The position numbers and the translations under genes were made by a program. From DASPHG01 sp035629775 (GTDB lineage Bacteria; Actinomycetota; Thermoleophilia; Solirubrobacterales; Thermoleophilaceae): a stretch of 49,960 bases of DNA. The stretch lies in assembly GCA_035629775.1 (NCBI GenBank), contig DASPHG010000049.1, positions 1 to 49,960 on the forward strand, in the 5' to 3' direction. The notes under the pieces were generated by a model. That model was not told the origin of the DNA. It searched no databases and worked only from the letters and a program-made list of their open reading frames with translations. Below are positions 39,948 to 47,509 of the stretch, in pieces. Position 1 is the first letter of the stretch. Each line of letters starts with the position of its first letter.

Positions 39948-40364
39948 GTGACGGAAGAGCCCCCCGTGGCCTACGAGCGGACCCTCGAGAGCCACCTTCG
40001 CCGCGAGACCCAGGAGATGACCGAGGAGCGCGTGGTCGCCACGATGTCGGTCGACGACCAGCCCGTCCTCCAGCCGATGGGGATCGTCCACGGCGGCGTG
40101 TACGCGACGATGGCCGAGGGGATGGTCTCGGAGGCGACCTTCCACGCGGTCTACCCGGACGGCTTCATCGCCGTCGGCATGTCGAACCAGACCAGCTTCC
40201 TCCGGCCGATCACCGGCGGCTTGATCCACGCCGAGGCCCGCCGGCGCCACCGCGGGCGCACCACGTGGCTGTGGGAGGTGGACTTCACCGACGACGAGGG
40301 CCGCCTGTGCGCGCTGACGCGCGTGACGGTCGCGGTGCGGCCTATCCCCGCCAGCGGTTCGTGA
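39948..40364 (+). CDS. PaaI-type hotdog-fold thioesterase
   Basis: A 138-residue acyl-CoA thioesterase-like protein. The hotdog helix region is MGIVHGGVYATMAEGMVSEA, followed by GMSNQTSFLRPITGG and the strands WLWEVDFTDDEGRLCALTRVTVAV. The conserved HGG and the acidic residue in the helix fit the PaaI/YdiI group, which acts on aromatic or isoprenoid acyl-CoAs. GTG start, apparently leaderless. Its end overlaps nadE by 23 bases. Confidence 0.88.
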   Translation: MTEEPPVAYERTLESHLRRETQEMTEERVVATMSVDDQPVLQPMGIVHGGVYATMAEGMVSEATFHAVYPDGFIAVGMSNQTSFLRPITGGLIHAEARRRHRGRTTWLWEVDFTDDEGRLCALTRVTVAVRPIPASGS

Positions 40365-41925
40365 TCGGCAGCCGCCGGTCGCGCCCGAACGCCTTCGTCG
40401 AGATCTTCACGCCGGGCGGCGCCTGACGGCGCTTGTACTCGGCCAGGTCGACCATCCGGATCACGCGCCGCACGTCGTCCTCCGGGAGGCCCTGCGCGAT
40501 CAGGTCGGCGGCGTCGAGGTCACCCTCGACGTAGCCCTCGAGAATCGCGTCCAGGACGTCGTAGGGGGGGAGCGACTGGTCGTCGCGCTGGTCGTCGCGC
40601 AGCTCAGCGGACGGCGGTCGCTCGAGCACGCTTGCCGGGACGAGCTCGCGCCCCTCGCGCTCGTTGCGCCAGCGCACGAGGCGATAGACCCATCCCTTGA
40701 ACACGTCCTTCAGCACGGCGAACCCGCCCGCCATGTCGCCGTAGAGGGTGGCGTAGCCGACCGACATCTCCGACTTGTTGCCGGTGGTCAGGACGAGCCA
40801 GCCGAACTTGTTCGACAGCGCCATGACGATGTTCCCGCGGACGCGTGCCTGCAGGTTCTCCTCGGTCAGGTCCGGTTCGCGGCCCGCGAACGTGTCGCCG
40901 AGCAGAGCCTCGTAGGCGCCCATCGGGTCCTCGATCGGGAGCTCGTGGAACTCGAGGCCCAGGTTCTCGGAGATCCGGCGGGCATCTGAGCGCGTGCCCT
41001 CGGACGAGTACCGCGACGGCATCGTCACGGTGACCACGCGGTCAGCGCCGAGCGCGTCGGCCGCGACAAGGACGGTCAGCGCGGAGTCGATCCCGCCCGA
41101 GGAGGCGATCACGACCTTGTCGAAGCCGTTCTTCTGCACGTAGTCGCGGACCCCCGTCACGAGCGCTCCATACACCTCCGCCTCGGGGGCGAGCGGCTCG
41201 GCCACGTCGCCGGGCAGGACGAGCGCCTCGTCGAACTGGACACCGCGGGCCAGCACCTCGCCGCCCGGGCCCACGAGCAGGCTGTGGCCGTCGAAGACCA
41301 GCTCGTCCTGGCCGCCCACGAGGTTGCAGAACGCCATCGTCACGCCGTTCGTGCGCGCGAGGTCGGCCACCATGCGCTCGCGCTCCATCCCCTTCCTGCA
41401 GTGGTACGGCGAGGCCGACAGGTTCACCACCACCCGGGCGCCCGCGGAGGCGGCCTGGGCGGCGGGCTCCGGCGCCCAGATGTCCTCGCAGACCGTGACG
41501 CCGACCGGCGTGCCGGCCACGTCAACCACGAGCGTCTCACGCCCCGGCTCGAACCAGCGACGCTCGTCGAAAACGCCGTAGTTCGGCAGGAGCTGCTTGC
41601 GGTAGACGGCCTGCACGCCGTCCGGGCCGACGACCGCCGCCGCGTTGTACACGACCCCGTCCGCCTCCTCGGGGAAGCCGACGACCGCCGTAACCCCGCC
41701 GAACGCCATCGCATTGAGCGCGGCGCGGGCCGCGCCGAGAAACCGGCGCTTCAGCAGGAGGTCCTCGGGGGGGTAGCCCGTGAGCGTCAGCTCGGGAAAG
41801 ACGACCAGATCGACGCCCGCTGCCCCCGCCTGTGCGACGAGGTCGGCGACGCGCCGGGCGTTGCCGTCGATGTCGCCCACCACGGCGTTCATCTGGCCGA
41901 GCGCGATGCGCAGGTCGTCTGCCAT
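40342..41925 (-). CDS. nadE: Glutamine-dependent NAD+ synthetase
   Basis: Final step of NAD synthesis. The 527-residue two-domain protein has an N-terminal nitrilase-type glutaminase with the triad Glu45 (FPELTLTG), Lys110 (YRKQLLPNYG) and Cys146 (VTVCEDIW). The C-terminal synthetase has the PP-loop SSGGIDS at 275-281, plus LTTGNKSEMSVGYATLYGDMAGG. The length is short of the roughly 680-residue mycobacterial form and typical of the compact class. ATG start with TAACCT six bases upstream; no Shine-Dalgarno. Divergent from the PfkB kinase gene with a spacer of 17 bases. Confidence 0.96.
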   Translation of the reverse strand: MADDLRIALGQMNAVVGDIDGNARRVADLVAQAGAAGVDLVVFPELTLTGYPPEDLLLKRRFLGAARAALNAMAFGGVTAVVGFPEEADGVVYNAAAVVGPDGVQAVYRKQLLPNYGVFDERRWFEPGRETLVVDVAGTPVGVTVCEDIWAPEPAAQAASAGARVVVNLSASPYHCRKGMERERMVADLARTNGVTMAFCNLVGGQDELVFDGHSLLVGPGGEVLARGVQFDEALVLPGDVAEPLAPEAEVYGALVTGVRDYVQKNGFDKVVIASSGGIDSALTVLVAADALGADRVVTVTMPSRYSSEGTRSDARRISENLGLEFHELPIEDPMGAYEALLGDTFAGREPDLTEENLQARVRGNIVMALSNKFGWLVLTTGNKSEMSVGYATLYGDMAGGFAVLKDVFKGWVYRLVRWRNEREGRELVPASVLERPPSAELRDDQRDDQSLPPYDVLDAILEGYVEGDLDAADLIAQGLPEDDVRRVIRMVDLAEYKRRQAPPGVKISTKAFGRDRRLPITNRWRG

Positions 41926-41931
41926 GCATCA

Positions 41932-41937
41932 AGGTTA
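41932..41937 (-). promoter_or_regulatory. -10 box of nadE, leaderless arrangement
   Basis: On the reverse strand TAACCT, then TGATGC, then ATG at 41925. The PfkB start codon on the other strand begins only 6 bases from this box, so the two transcription starts must nearly touch. Confidence 0.5.
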
Positions 41938-41942
41938 CGGTC

Positions 41943-42743
41943 GTGCGGGTCGCCGTCATCGGCCATGTGGAGTGGATGGAGTTCGCGCGCGTCGAGCGCG
42001 TGCCGCTCCAGGGCGAGATCGTCGAGGCGTCGGGCTTCTTCGCGGAGCCCGCGGGAGGCGGTGCGGTCGCCGCGGTGCAGCTCGCCCGGCTGGCGGGCGC
42101 GTGCGACTTCTTCACCGCGCTCGGAGACGACGACCTCGCGCGCGCCTCGATCGCGCGACTCTCCGCCCTCGGAGTCACGGTGCACCCGGCCAAGCGGCCG
42201 GGCCCGACCCGCCGCGGATGGGTGTACGTGGACGAGCGCGGGGAGCGGACGATCACGGTGATCGGGCCGAAGCTGGTGCCGGCGCTCGACGACCCGCTGT
42301 CGTGGGACGCGCTCGACTCGGCCGACGCCGTGTTCTTCGTGGCCGGCGCACCGGGCGTGCTCGAACGGGCGCGCGCCGGCCGCCTGCTGACCGCCACTGC
42401 GCGCTCGCTGCCGCCCGGTCCCGCGGTCCGCCTGGACGCGGCCATCGGCTCGAGCCGCGACCCGGCGGAGGCGTTCACCCCCGATGACCTCGTCCCACCG
42501 GCCGGCCTGTGCGTATGGACCGAGGGCGCCGAGGGCGGGCGGTGGGCGGCGGCCGACGGGGGCGACGGGCGCTACGCCGCGGCACCACTCCCCGGCGCGG
42601 TCGCGGACGCCTACGGCTGCGGAGACTCCTTCGCGGCGGGCGTGACCTTCGGGCTGGCCGATGGGCGCCCGGTGGAGGAGGCCCTGGCGCTGGGCGCGCG
42701 CTGTGGCGCGGAGGCGCTGACCCGGCGCGGGCCCTACGCGTGA
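41943..42743 (+). CDS. PfkB/ribokinase-family carbohydrate kinase
   Basis: A 266-residue sugar- or nucleoside-kinase-like protein. The N-terminal AVIGHVEWMEFARVERVPLQG is followed by AGGGAVAAVQLARLAG (substrate-binding Gly-rich motif), FFTALGDDDLAR, and the C-terminal ATP/anion-hole signature AVADAYGCGDSFAAGVTFGL. In that signature the catalytic Asp lies in GCGDSF (usual GAGD). Substrate unknown; the enzyme is somewhat short for the family. The start is GTG 41943, the first codon of the homologous region. Confidence 0.9.
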   Translation: MRVAVIGHVEWMEFARVERVPLQGEIVEASGFFAEPAGGGAVAAVQLARLAGACDFFTALGDDDLARASIARLSALGVTVHPAKRPGPTRRGWVYVDERGERTITVIGPKLVPALDDPLSWDALDSADAVFFVAGAPGVLERARAGRLLTATARSLPPGPAVRLDAAIGSSRDPAEAFTPDDLVPPAGLCVWTEGAEGGRWAAADGGDGRYAAAPLPGAVADAYGCGDSFAAGVTFGLADGRPVEEALALGARCGAEALTRRGPYA

Positions 42744-42772
42744 GCGCCGCGGCGCACGGGTAGGAGACCCAC

Positions 42773-43282
42773 ATGACCACAAGAACCGCTTCCCAGGGGA
42801 TCCTGGCCGACGAGAACAGCGAAAAACGCGAAGAGATCATCGACCTCCTCAAGAAGGCCTATTGGATGGAGATCGAGACCGTGATGAGCTACATCACGAA
42901 CTCGGTGAACCCCGACGGCCTCCGCGCGCAGGAGATCGTGGAGTCGCTCCAGGAGGACATCCAGGAGGAGCTCGGCCACGCCCAGCAATTCGCCCAACGC
43001 ATCAAGGAGCTCTACGGCGTCGTGCCGGGGTCACTCGAGTTCAGCGCCGAGCAGTCCTACCTCCAGCCGCCCGACCAGCAGACCGACATCGTCCACGTGA
43101 TCAAGGGCGTGATCGAGGCCGAGACCGGTGCGATCGAGCACTACAACCGGATCATCGAGATCACGGACGGCGTTGACTACGTGACCCAGGACATGGTCAT
43201 CGCGATCCTCCGCGACGAGGAGGGCCACCGGCGCCTCTTCGAGGGCTACCTGCGCGAATGCGAGGTGGACGGGCTGGCGTAG
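42773..43282 (+). CDS. Ferritin-like (bacterioferritin/DPS-type) domain protein
   Basis: A 169-residue four-helix protein. Diiron-type ligands are visible in paired motifs: LLKKAYWMEIETVMSYI (Glu), QEDIQEELGHAQQFAQRI (ExxH), GVIEAETGAIEHYNRII (Glu) and ILRDEEGHRRLFEGYL (ExxH). Likely iron storage or oxidative protection. ATG start with GGAG eight bases upstream. The end of the coding sequence forms one arm of a 10-bp hairpin. Confidence 0.9.
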   Translation: MTTRTASQGILADENSEKREEIIDLLKKAYWMEIETVMSYITNSVNPDGLRAQEIVESLQEDIQEELGHAQQFAQRIKELYGVVPGSLEFSAEQSYLQPPDQQTDIVHVIKGVIEAETGAIEHYNRIIEITDGVDYVTQDMVIAILRDEEGHRRLFEGYLRECEVDGLA

Positions 43283-43321
43283 CCCGTCCACCCCTATCCA
43301 AGGGGCCAGGCCCCTTGGATA
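43266..43321. terminator. Two tandem hairpins between convergent ferritin and amtB genes
   Basis: The first has a perfect 10-bp stem (43266-43275 with 43281-43290) spanning the ferritin stop codon. The second has an 11-bp perfect stem (43295-43305 with 43311-43321) that can extend inward by a base. Neither has a T-tract on either strand. They probably form a bidirectional termination or RNA-stability region. Confidence 0.6.
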
Positions 43322-43329
43322 CCCCTTCG

Positions 43330-44628
43330 CTAGACGGCCGCCTCGCCGGCCAGCACCCGCTGGCCGCGCTGGTCGCTCTCATGCGGCTCGATCAGGATCG
43401 CGCCCTCACCGCTGATGTACGCCTCCTCGCCGTGCTGGGTCACGTCGAGGCCGATGGCCTCCTCGCGCTCCGTCACCCGGAGCCGGAAGCCGAACGACAT
43501 CAGCTTCAGCAACACGAACGTGGCGCCGAACGCGTACAGCGGCGCGACGAGCGCTGCCAGCGCCTGGTCGCCCAGGAGCGCCGACTCGCCGTACAGGAGC
43601 CCGTCCGAGATCCCGTTCCAGTCCGCCTGGGCGACGAACCCGATGAACAGGATTCCGACGAAGCCGGCCAGGCCGTGTGCCGCAAGCACGTCGAGCGTCT
43701 CGTCGACCCGGGTCCGCGGCCGCCAGACGATGAGCAGGTAGCTCGGAATCGCGACGATGACGCCGAGCGCCATCGCCCAACCCGGGCTCACGAATCCACC
43801 CGCAGGCGTGATGCCCACGCAGCCGACGATGATCGCCGTGGCGGCGCCCACCGCGGTGACCTTTCGGCCTCGGATCAGGTCGAGCATGAACCAGGTGAGC
43901 AGGCAGACCGCGGGCGTCAACAGCGTGTTGACGAACGCCAGCACGCCGTTCTGGTTGGTCCCGATACCGCTACCGCCGTTGAACCCGAACCAGCCGAACC
44001 AGAGGATCCCCGCGCCCAGCAGAACCAGCGGGGTGCTGTGCGGCAGGAGCGGCGCCCGGCGGCCGTAGTCCATCCGCCTGCCGACGACGATCGCCGCCGC
44101 CAGCGCGGTGAAGCCCGAGCCCATCTCGACCGGCACGCCGCCCGCGAAGTCGAGCGTCCCGTTCTCCTGAAGGAACCCGCCGCCGAAGACCCAGTGGGCC
44201 ATGACCGGGTAGATGAGGATCGACCAGAGCGCGATGAAGCCCAGGTAGGGCAGGAACCGCATCCGCTCCACCACTGCACCCGACACGAGCGCTGCGGTCA
44301 GGATGCAGAAGGTCGCCTGGAACACGAAGAACACCATGTGCGGGACGGTCTGCTCGCCGTACGGCTCGAACCCGACGTCCTTCAGCGCCACGTAGTCGAA
44401 GTTCCCGATGAACCCGCTGCCGTCGCCGAAGGCAAGCGAGTAGCCGATCAGGGACCACGAGACCGTCACGACCGCCAGCGCGGCCACGCACATCATGAAC
44501 GTGTTCAAGCTGTTCTTCGCCCGCACGAGGCCGGCGTAGAAGACTCCGAGCCCGATCGTCATGAACATGACGAGGGCAGCCGACATCAGCGTCCAGGCGG
44601 TATCTCCGGTGTTGATCGTTTCGGGCAT
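43330..44628 (-). CDS. amtB: Ammonium transporter AmtB/Mep, Glu-type first pore residue
   Basis: A trimeric ammonium channel with about eleven membrane helices, 432 residues. Conserved elements include Asp160 (DFAGG), the Phe gate region FQATFCILTAALV (Phe107) and LWFGWFGFNGGS. The pore twin histidines of E. coli AmtB are His168 and His318, and the numbering here is collinear: residue 168 is Glu (GGVPVEMGSG) while His318 is kept (VLAAHGLAG). Glu at the first site is known from fungal Mep1/Mep3-type transporters. Start at ATG 44628 (or GTG 44631), overlapping the glnB stop, so the PII-Amt pair is coupled. Confidence 0.96.
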   Translation of the reverse strand: MPETINTGDTAWTLMSAALVMFMTIGLGVFYAGLVRAKNSLNTFMMCVAALAVVTVSWSLIGYSLAFGDGSGFIGNFDYVALKDVGFEPYGEQTVPHMVFFVFQATFCILTAALVSGAVVERMRFLPYLGFIALWSILIYPVMAHWVFGGGFLQENGTLDFAGGVPVEMGSGFTALAAAIVVGRRMDYGRRAPLLPHSTPLVLLGAGILWFGWFGFNGGSGIGTNQNGVLAFVNTLLTPAVCLLTWFMLDLIRGRKVTAVGAATAIIVGCVGITPAGGFVSPGWAMALGVIVAIPSYLLIVWRPRTRVDETLDVLAAHGLAGFVGILFIGFVAQADWNGISDGLLYGESALLGDQALAALVAPLYAFGATFVLLKLMSFGFRLRVTEREEAIGLDVTQHGEEAYISGEGAILIEPHESDQRGQRVLAGEAAV

Positions 44629-44981
44629 CACGCACCCACCGGGGTCACGGCAGCCATGTCGGTCTCGCCGGTGCGGATGCGGACCGCCCGCTCGAGGGGG
44701 AGGACGAAGATCTTGCCGTCGCCGACCTCACCCGTGCGCGCGCCGTCACACAGCGCCGTGATCGTCGTATCGACGAAATCATCCGAAACGGCGATGTCGA
44801 AGCGGACCTTGTCCGACAGCTCCATCTTCACGGTCGTCCCGCGATACGTCTGGACCTGGTCGAGCTCTCCGCCGTGTCCCTGGACCCGGCTCATAGAGAG
44901 GCCGCTGACCTCGCATTTGTAGAGAGCTTCGAGTACGTCGTTGGCCTTCTCAGGCCGGACGATTCCTATGACTAGTTTCAA
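44628..44981 (-). CDS. glnB: PII nitrogen regulatory protein lacking Tyr51
   Basis: A 117-residue PII trimer subunit that senses ATP/ADP and 2-oxoglutarate and typically docks on the adjacent AmtB. Aligned without gaps to E. coli GlnB, Lys58, Tyr46 and the ARTGEVGDGKIFV and IRTGE segments are kept. Position 51, the uridylylation or adenylylation Tyr, is Val (TYRGTTVKMEL). Arg38 and Gln39 are Gly and Glu. Covalent T-loop modification at 51 is therefore impossible. Translation starts at TTG 44981 with AAAGGAG four bases upstream. Confidence 0.93.
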   Translation of the reverse strand: MKLVIGIVRPEKANDVLEALYKCEVSGLSMSRVQGHGGELDQVQTYRGTTVKMELSDKVRFDIAVSDDFVDTTITALCDGARTGEVGDGKIFVLPLERAVRIRTGETDMAAVTPVGA

Positions 44982-45050
44982 GGGGCTCCTTTCGGGCGGA
45001 CTGGTCCGCGACCATCGTCGCCCGGGTGCCCCTGCCCTTCATTGTCCGGC

Positions 45051-45081
45051 GGTACAAAATCGCTCGCCGGGGCGTTGTACC
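45051..45081. promoter_or_regulatory. Inverted repeat upstream of glnB-amtB, candidate operator
   Basis: Perfect 7-base inverted repeat GGTACAA (45051-45057) and TTGTACC (45075-45081) separated by 17 bases. It lies 70-100 bases upstream of glnB. The halves do not match the GTnAC spacing of GlnR boxes. It may bind a nitrogen regulator, or be a chance palindrome. Confidence 0.35.
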
Positions 45082-45086
45082 CCTGG

Positions 45087-45524
45087 CTAAGGGCCGAGGT
45101 GGAAGTCCACGAAATTGCGGATTCCCGTCGGCGTCTCGGCGAACTCGATGCGGCCGTCCGCGACCGCTCCGAGCGCGGTCTCTAGCGTCGGCTCGCGCTC
45201 CAGGATGACTGCAAGGCCGAGCTCGCGGAGGCGCGGTCCCGCCCCCTGTGTGAGCTCCTCCGACCCTTGCGGGGGGCGCGGATCGCGGTAGAGGACGACC
45301 ACGTTGCCCTTCGCGACCGCATCCTCGAGACCGGGGGATAGGACAGGTTCACCGCTGTAGACCTCGCCGGGCTCGTCGCGCGCGCCCTCCAGCTCCGGCT
45401 CGTCGCGCGCCTCGAAGAAGAGGATCACGCCGATCGCGCCCACGAGGGCGATCACGAACGAGATGAAGAAGCTCAGGACGTCGACGAGGCGCGGGAGGCG
45501 AAGGTGGGGGCGGGGGAACCTCAC
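45087..45524 (-). CDS. Membrane-anchored protein of unknown function
   Basis: A 145-residue protein I do not recognise. A short basic N-terminus (RFPRPHLRLPRLVD) leads into one hydrophobic helix (about 17-38, VLSFFISFVIALVGAIGVIL). A soluble acidic domain of about 100 residues follows, with EPVLSPGLEDAVAKGNVVVL, YRDPRPPQGSEELTQGAGP and a C-terminal NFVDFHLGP. Topology suggests an anchored extracellular domain. The start is GTG 45524 in a GTGA overlap with the YbaK gene, so it is translated with it. Confidence 0.75.
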   Translation of the reverse strand: MRFPRPHLRLPRLVDVLSFFISFVIALVGAIGVILFFEARDEPELEGARDEPGEVYSGEPVLSPGLEDAVAKGNVVVLYRDPRPPQGSEELTQGAGPRLRELGLAVILEREPTLETALGAVADGRIEFAETPTGIRNFVDFHLGP

Positions 45525-45979
45525 GCGCCCGCGCCGAGCGCCACGACCTGGGCGGAGGTGCAGCGGACGAGCTCGTGCGGGTCCACCTCGAACAGGCTGT
45601 TCGAGTCGCCGCCGGCCGCCCAGACCTGTTCGTGCCCGAGCAGGGCCTCGTCGAGCAGGACCGGAAGCCCGTGTCCGAAGGGGGGCACCCCGCCCACGGG
45701 ATAGCCAGTGGCCGCGCGGACCTCGTCCGGGCCGGCCATCCGGGCCTCGGCGCAGTCGCGGGCGTCGGCCACGCGCTCGATGTCGACCCGGTGCGCACCC
45801 GAGGTCACGCACACGACCGGCTCGCCGTCGCAGACGACCACGATCGACTTGGCGATCATCGCTTCGTCGCAGCCCACGGCGACCGCGGCATCACGGACCG
45901 TCTTCGTGGACTGGCCCAGTGTCGTCACGACGATGTCGAGTCCCAGCTCGCGGGCGGCGTCCCTGACCTTCTCGCGCAC
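45521..45979 (-). CDS. YbaK/EbsC-family aminoacyl-tRNA deacylase
   Basis: A 152-residue trans-editing-type protein that hydrolyses mischarged tRNA, often Cys-tRNA-Pro or Ala-tRNA-Pro. Features are the invariant Lys in AMIAKSIVVVCDGEPV, VTSGAHRVDIERV, and the signature TGYPVGGVPPFGH, then LLDEALLGHEQVWAAGG. It may assist the ProRS encoded at 32.5 kb. ATG/GTG start ten bases after the WS/DGAT stop, in one reverse-strand unit. Confidence 0.91.
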   Translation of the reverse strand: MREKVRDAARELGLDIVVTTLGQSTKTVRDAAVAVGCDEAMIAKSIVVVCDGEPVVCVTSGAHRVDIERVADARDCAEARMAGPDEVRAATGYPVGGVPPFGHGLPVLLDEALLGHEQVWAAGGDSNSLFEVDPHELVRCTSAQVVALGAGA

Positions 45980-45989
45980 CGGCGGAAGG

Positions 45990-47435
45990 CTAGCCCGACG
46001 CGGTCGCGCGCGTGCGGGAGGACCCGCGCGGCGGACTATCGCCGCCCAGAGTCACCCCGGCGGCATCCGCCAGTTCGGCGAGCGACTCGCGGAAATCCTT
46101 GGCCAGGTCGTCCAGGTCGTGCATCGCGTCGTAGTCGCCGACGAGGCCGAAGTTCATTCGCCCGTGGTAGCTCATGATCGCCACGCCGAGCGCCTGGTTG
46201 CGGGCGAGCGGGACCATCGGGAAGAGGTCGCGCAGCTCGTGGCCCATCAGGTACAGCGGGAACTGCGGCCCCGGCACGTTGGTGACGACCAGGTTGAACA
46301 TCCGCTGGCGCGCCATCAGGCGCGAGGCCTGAGCCATGATCGTGGGCGGCGCGAAGCCGCTGAGCTGAGTCAGGACCTGGGCGCCCACCGCCTGGCCGCC
46401 CTCCTTCAGGTGCGCCATCGAGTCGCTCACGATCTGAAGCCGGCGCTCCGGCTCGGAGCACCACAGCGGCAGCGGCGCCATCATCGCCGCCACCTGGTTG
46501 CCGAGCGCCCCGCGGTCCTCCTCGGCGCGGACGCTGACCGGGACCATCGCCTTCAGCTCCCGGCCGGAGAGCGTCTCGCCGCGGCGGTGCAGGTGGCGTC
46601 CGAGCGCACCTGACACGGCGGCCAGCACCACGTCGTTGACCGTGCCGCCGAGCGAGTTCTTGATCGCCTTGACGTCGGCGAGGTCGGTGCGGACCCAGGT
46701 GAACCGACGATGCGGCCCGATCCGACAGTTGTAAGGGCTGGGCGGCGCCGGTTGCATGCCCGCCCACGCCATGGCGCCGACGCCGACGAGCGAGTCCCGC
46801 GCGCCCGCGGCGAGCTGGCGCGGCGCTCGGAAGACGGCGCGCACGGAGCGAGCCACCTCGGTGGGGACGGTCGCGCGCTCGAGCAGAGCCTCGCTGAGGA
46901 GCTGCGTGCGCGATGGCATCGGTGCCGGTAGCCACTGACGCCCCGGCGTCTGGACCTGCGTGCCCTCCGGCGCGAGGTCGAACAGCACCGTGACGATGTC
47001 GACGCCGGAGATCCCGTCGACGAGCGCGTGATGGGTCTTGCAGATCAGCGCGAAGCGCCCCCCCTCGACACCCTCGACCACCCAGATCTCCCAGAGCGGC
47101 TTGTCGCGATCGAGCTGCTGGGCGAGCACGCGGCCGGCGAGCGCCCGGAGCTGCTCCTCGCTGCCGGGCGGCGGCAGGGCGGTCTTTCTCACGTGGTAGT
47201 GCAGGTTCAGGTGCGGGTCGTCCACCCAGCGCGGTCGGCCCTGCCCGAACGGTACGAACGCCAGCTTCTGCCGGTACCGCGGCACCAGGTGCAGCCTGCC
47301 CTCGATCGCCCCGACCAGCTCGTCGTGGTCGGGCGGATCGCCGTCGAAGAGCATCACCGAGGCGACGTGCATGTGCGCCGCGTCGTCCTCCAGGTGGAGA
47401 AATGACGTGTCGAGGCCGGTCAGGCGGTCCGCCAT
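45990..47435 (-). CDS. Wax ester synthase / diacylglycerol acyltransferase (WS/DGAT)
   Basis: Transfers acyl-CoA to diacylglycerol or a long-chain alcohol to form storage lipid. The 481-residue protein has the N-terminal LTGLDTSFLHLEDDAAHMHV, the active-site HHALVDG at 135-141, a mid-segment TVNDVVLAAVSGALGRHL and VVTNVPGPQFPLYLMG in the C-terminal half. These are typical of actinobacterial Tgs proteins. ATG start with TATCTT six bases upstream and no Shine-Dalgarno. It heads a three-gene reverse unit. Confidence 0.94.
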   Translation of the reverse strand: MADRLTGLDTSFLHLEDDAAHMHVASVMLFDGDPPDHDELVGAIEGRLHLVPRYRQKLAFVPFGQGRPRWVDDPHLNLHYHVRKTALPPPGSEEQLRALAGRVLAQQLDRDKPLWEIWVVEGVEGGRFALICKTHHALVDGISGVDIVTVLFDLAPEGTQVQTPGRQWLPAPMPSRTQLLSEALLERATVPTEVARSVRAVFRAPRQLAAGARDSLVGVGAMAWAGMQPAPPSPYNCRIGPHRRFTWVRTDLADVKAIKNSLGGTVNDVVLAAVSGALGRHLHRRGETLSGRELKAMVPVSVRAEEDRGALGNQVAAMMAPLPLWCSEPERRLQIVSDSMAHLKEGGQAVGAQVLTQLSGFAPPTIMAQASRLMARQRMFNLVVTNVPGPQFPLYLMGHELRDLFPMVPLARNQALGVAIMSYHGRMNFGLVGDYDAMHDLDDLAKDFRESLAELADAAGVTLGGDSPPRGSSRTRATASG

Positions 47436-47441
47436 GGCGTC

Positions 47442-47447
47442 AAGATA
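47442..47447 (-). promoter_or_regulatory. -10 box of WS/DGAT, leaderless arrangement
   Basis: On the reverse strand TATCTT, then GACGCC, then ATG at 47435. TTATCT with a 7-base gap is an alternative register. Confidence 0.5.
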
Positions 47448-47501
47448 ACCGGAGCGTGGGGGCTATGTGACGCCGGTCACGTTTGGCGCCGCCCGGCCCG
47501 G

Positions 47502-47507
47502 TACCCT
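47502..47507 (+). promoter_or_regulatory. -10 box before the c-di-AMP riboswitch
   Basis: TACCCT at 47502-47507 would place transcription start near 47514, just ahead of the riboswitch. No good -35 is visible. Confidence 0.45.
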
Positions 47508-47509
47508 CC

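Noticed and set aside
41927..41929. Alternative ATG for nadE three codons upstream
   Set aside because: The second ATG in ATGCATG is out of frame with NadE. The start at 41925 fits both homology and the -10 spacing.
43258..44922. 554-codon forward frame opposite amtB-glnB
   Set aside because: Very rich in His, Asp, Arg and Glu with no domain. It mirrors codons of two clear genes on the other strand.
45051..45081. GlnR box upstream of glnB
   Set aside because: The half sites GGTACAA/TTGTACC do not fit GTnAC-n6-GAAAC spacing. Kept only as an unassigned inverted repeat.
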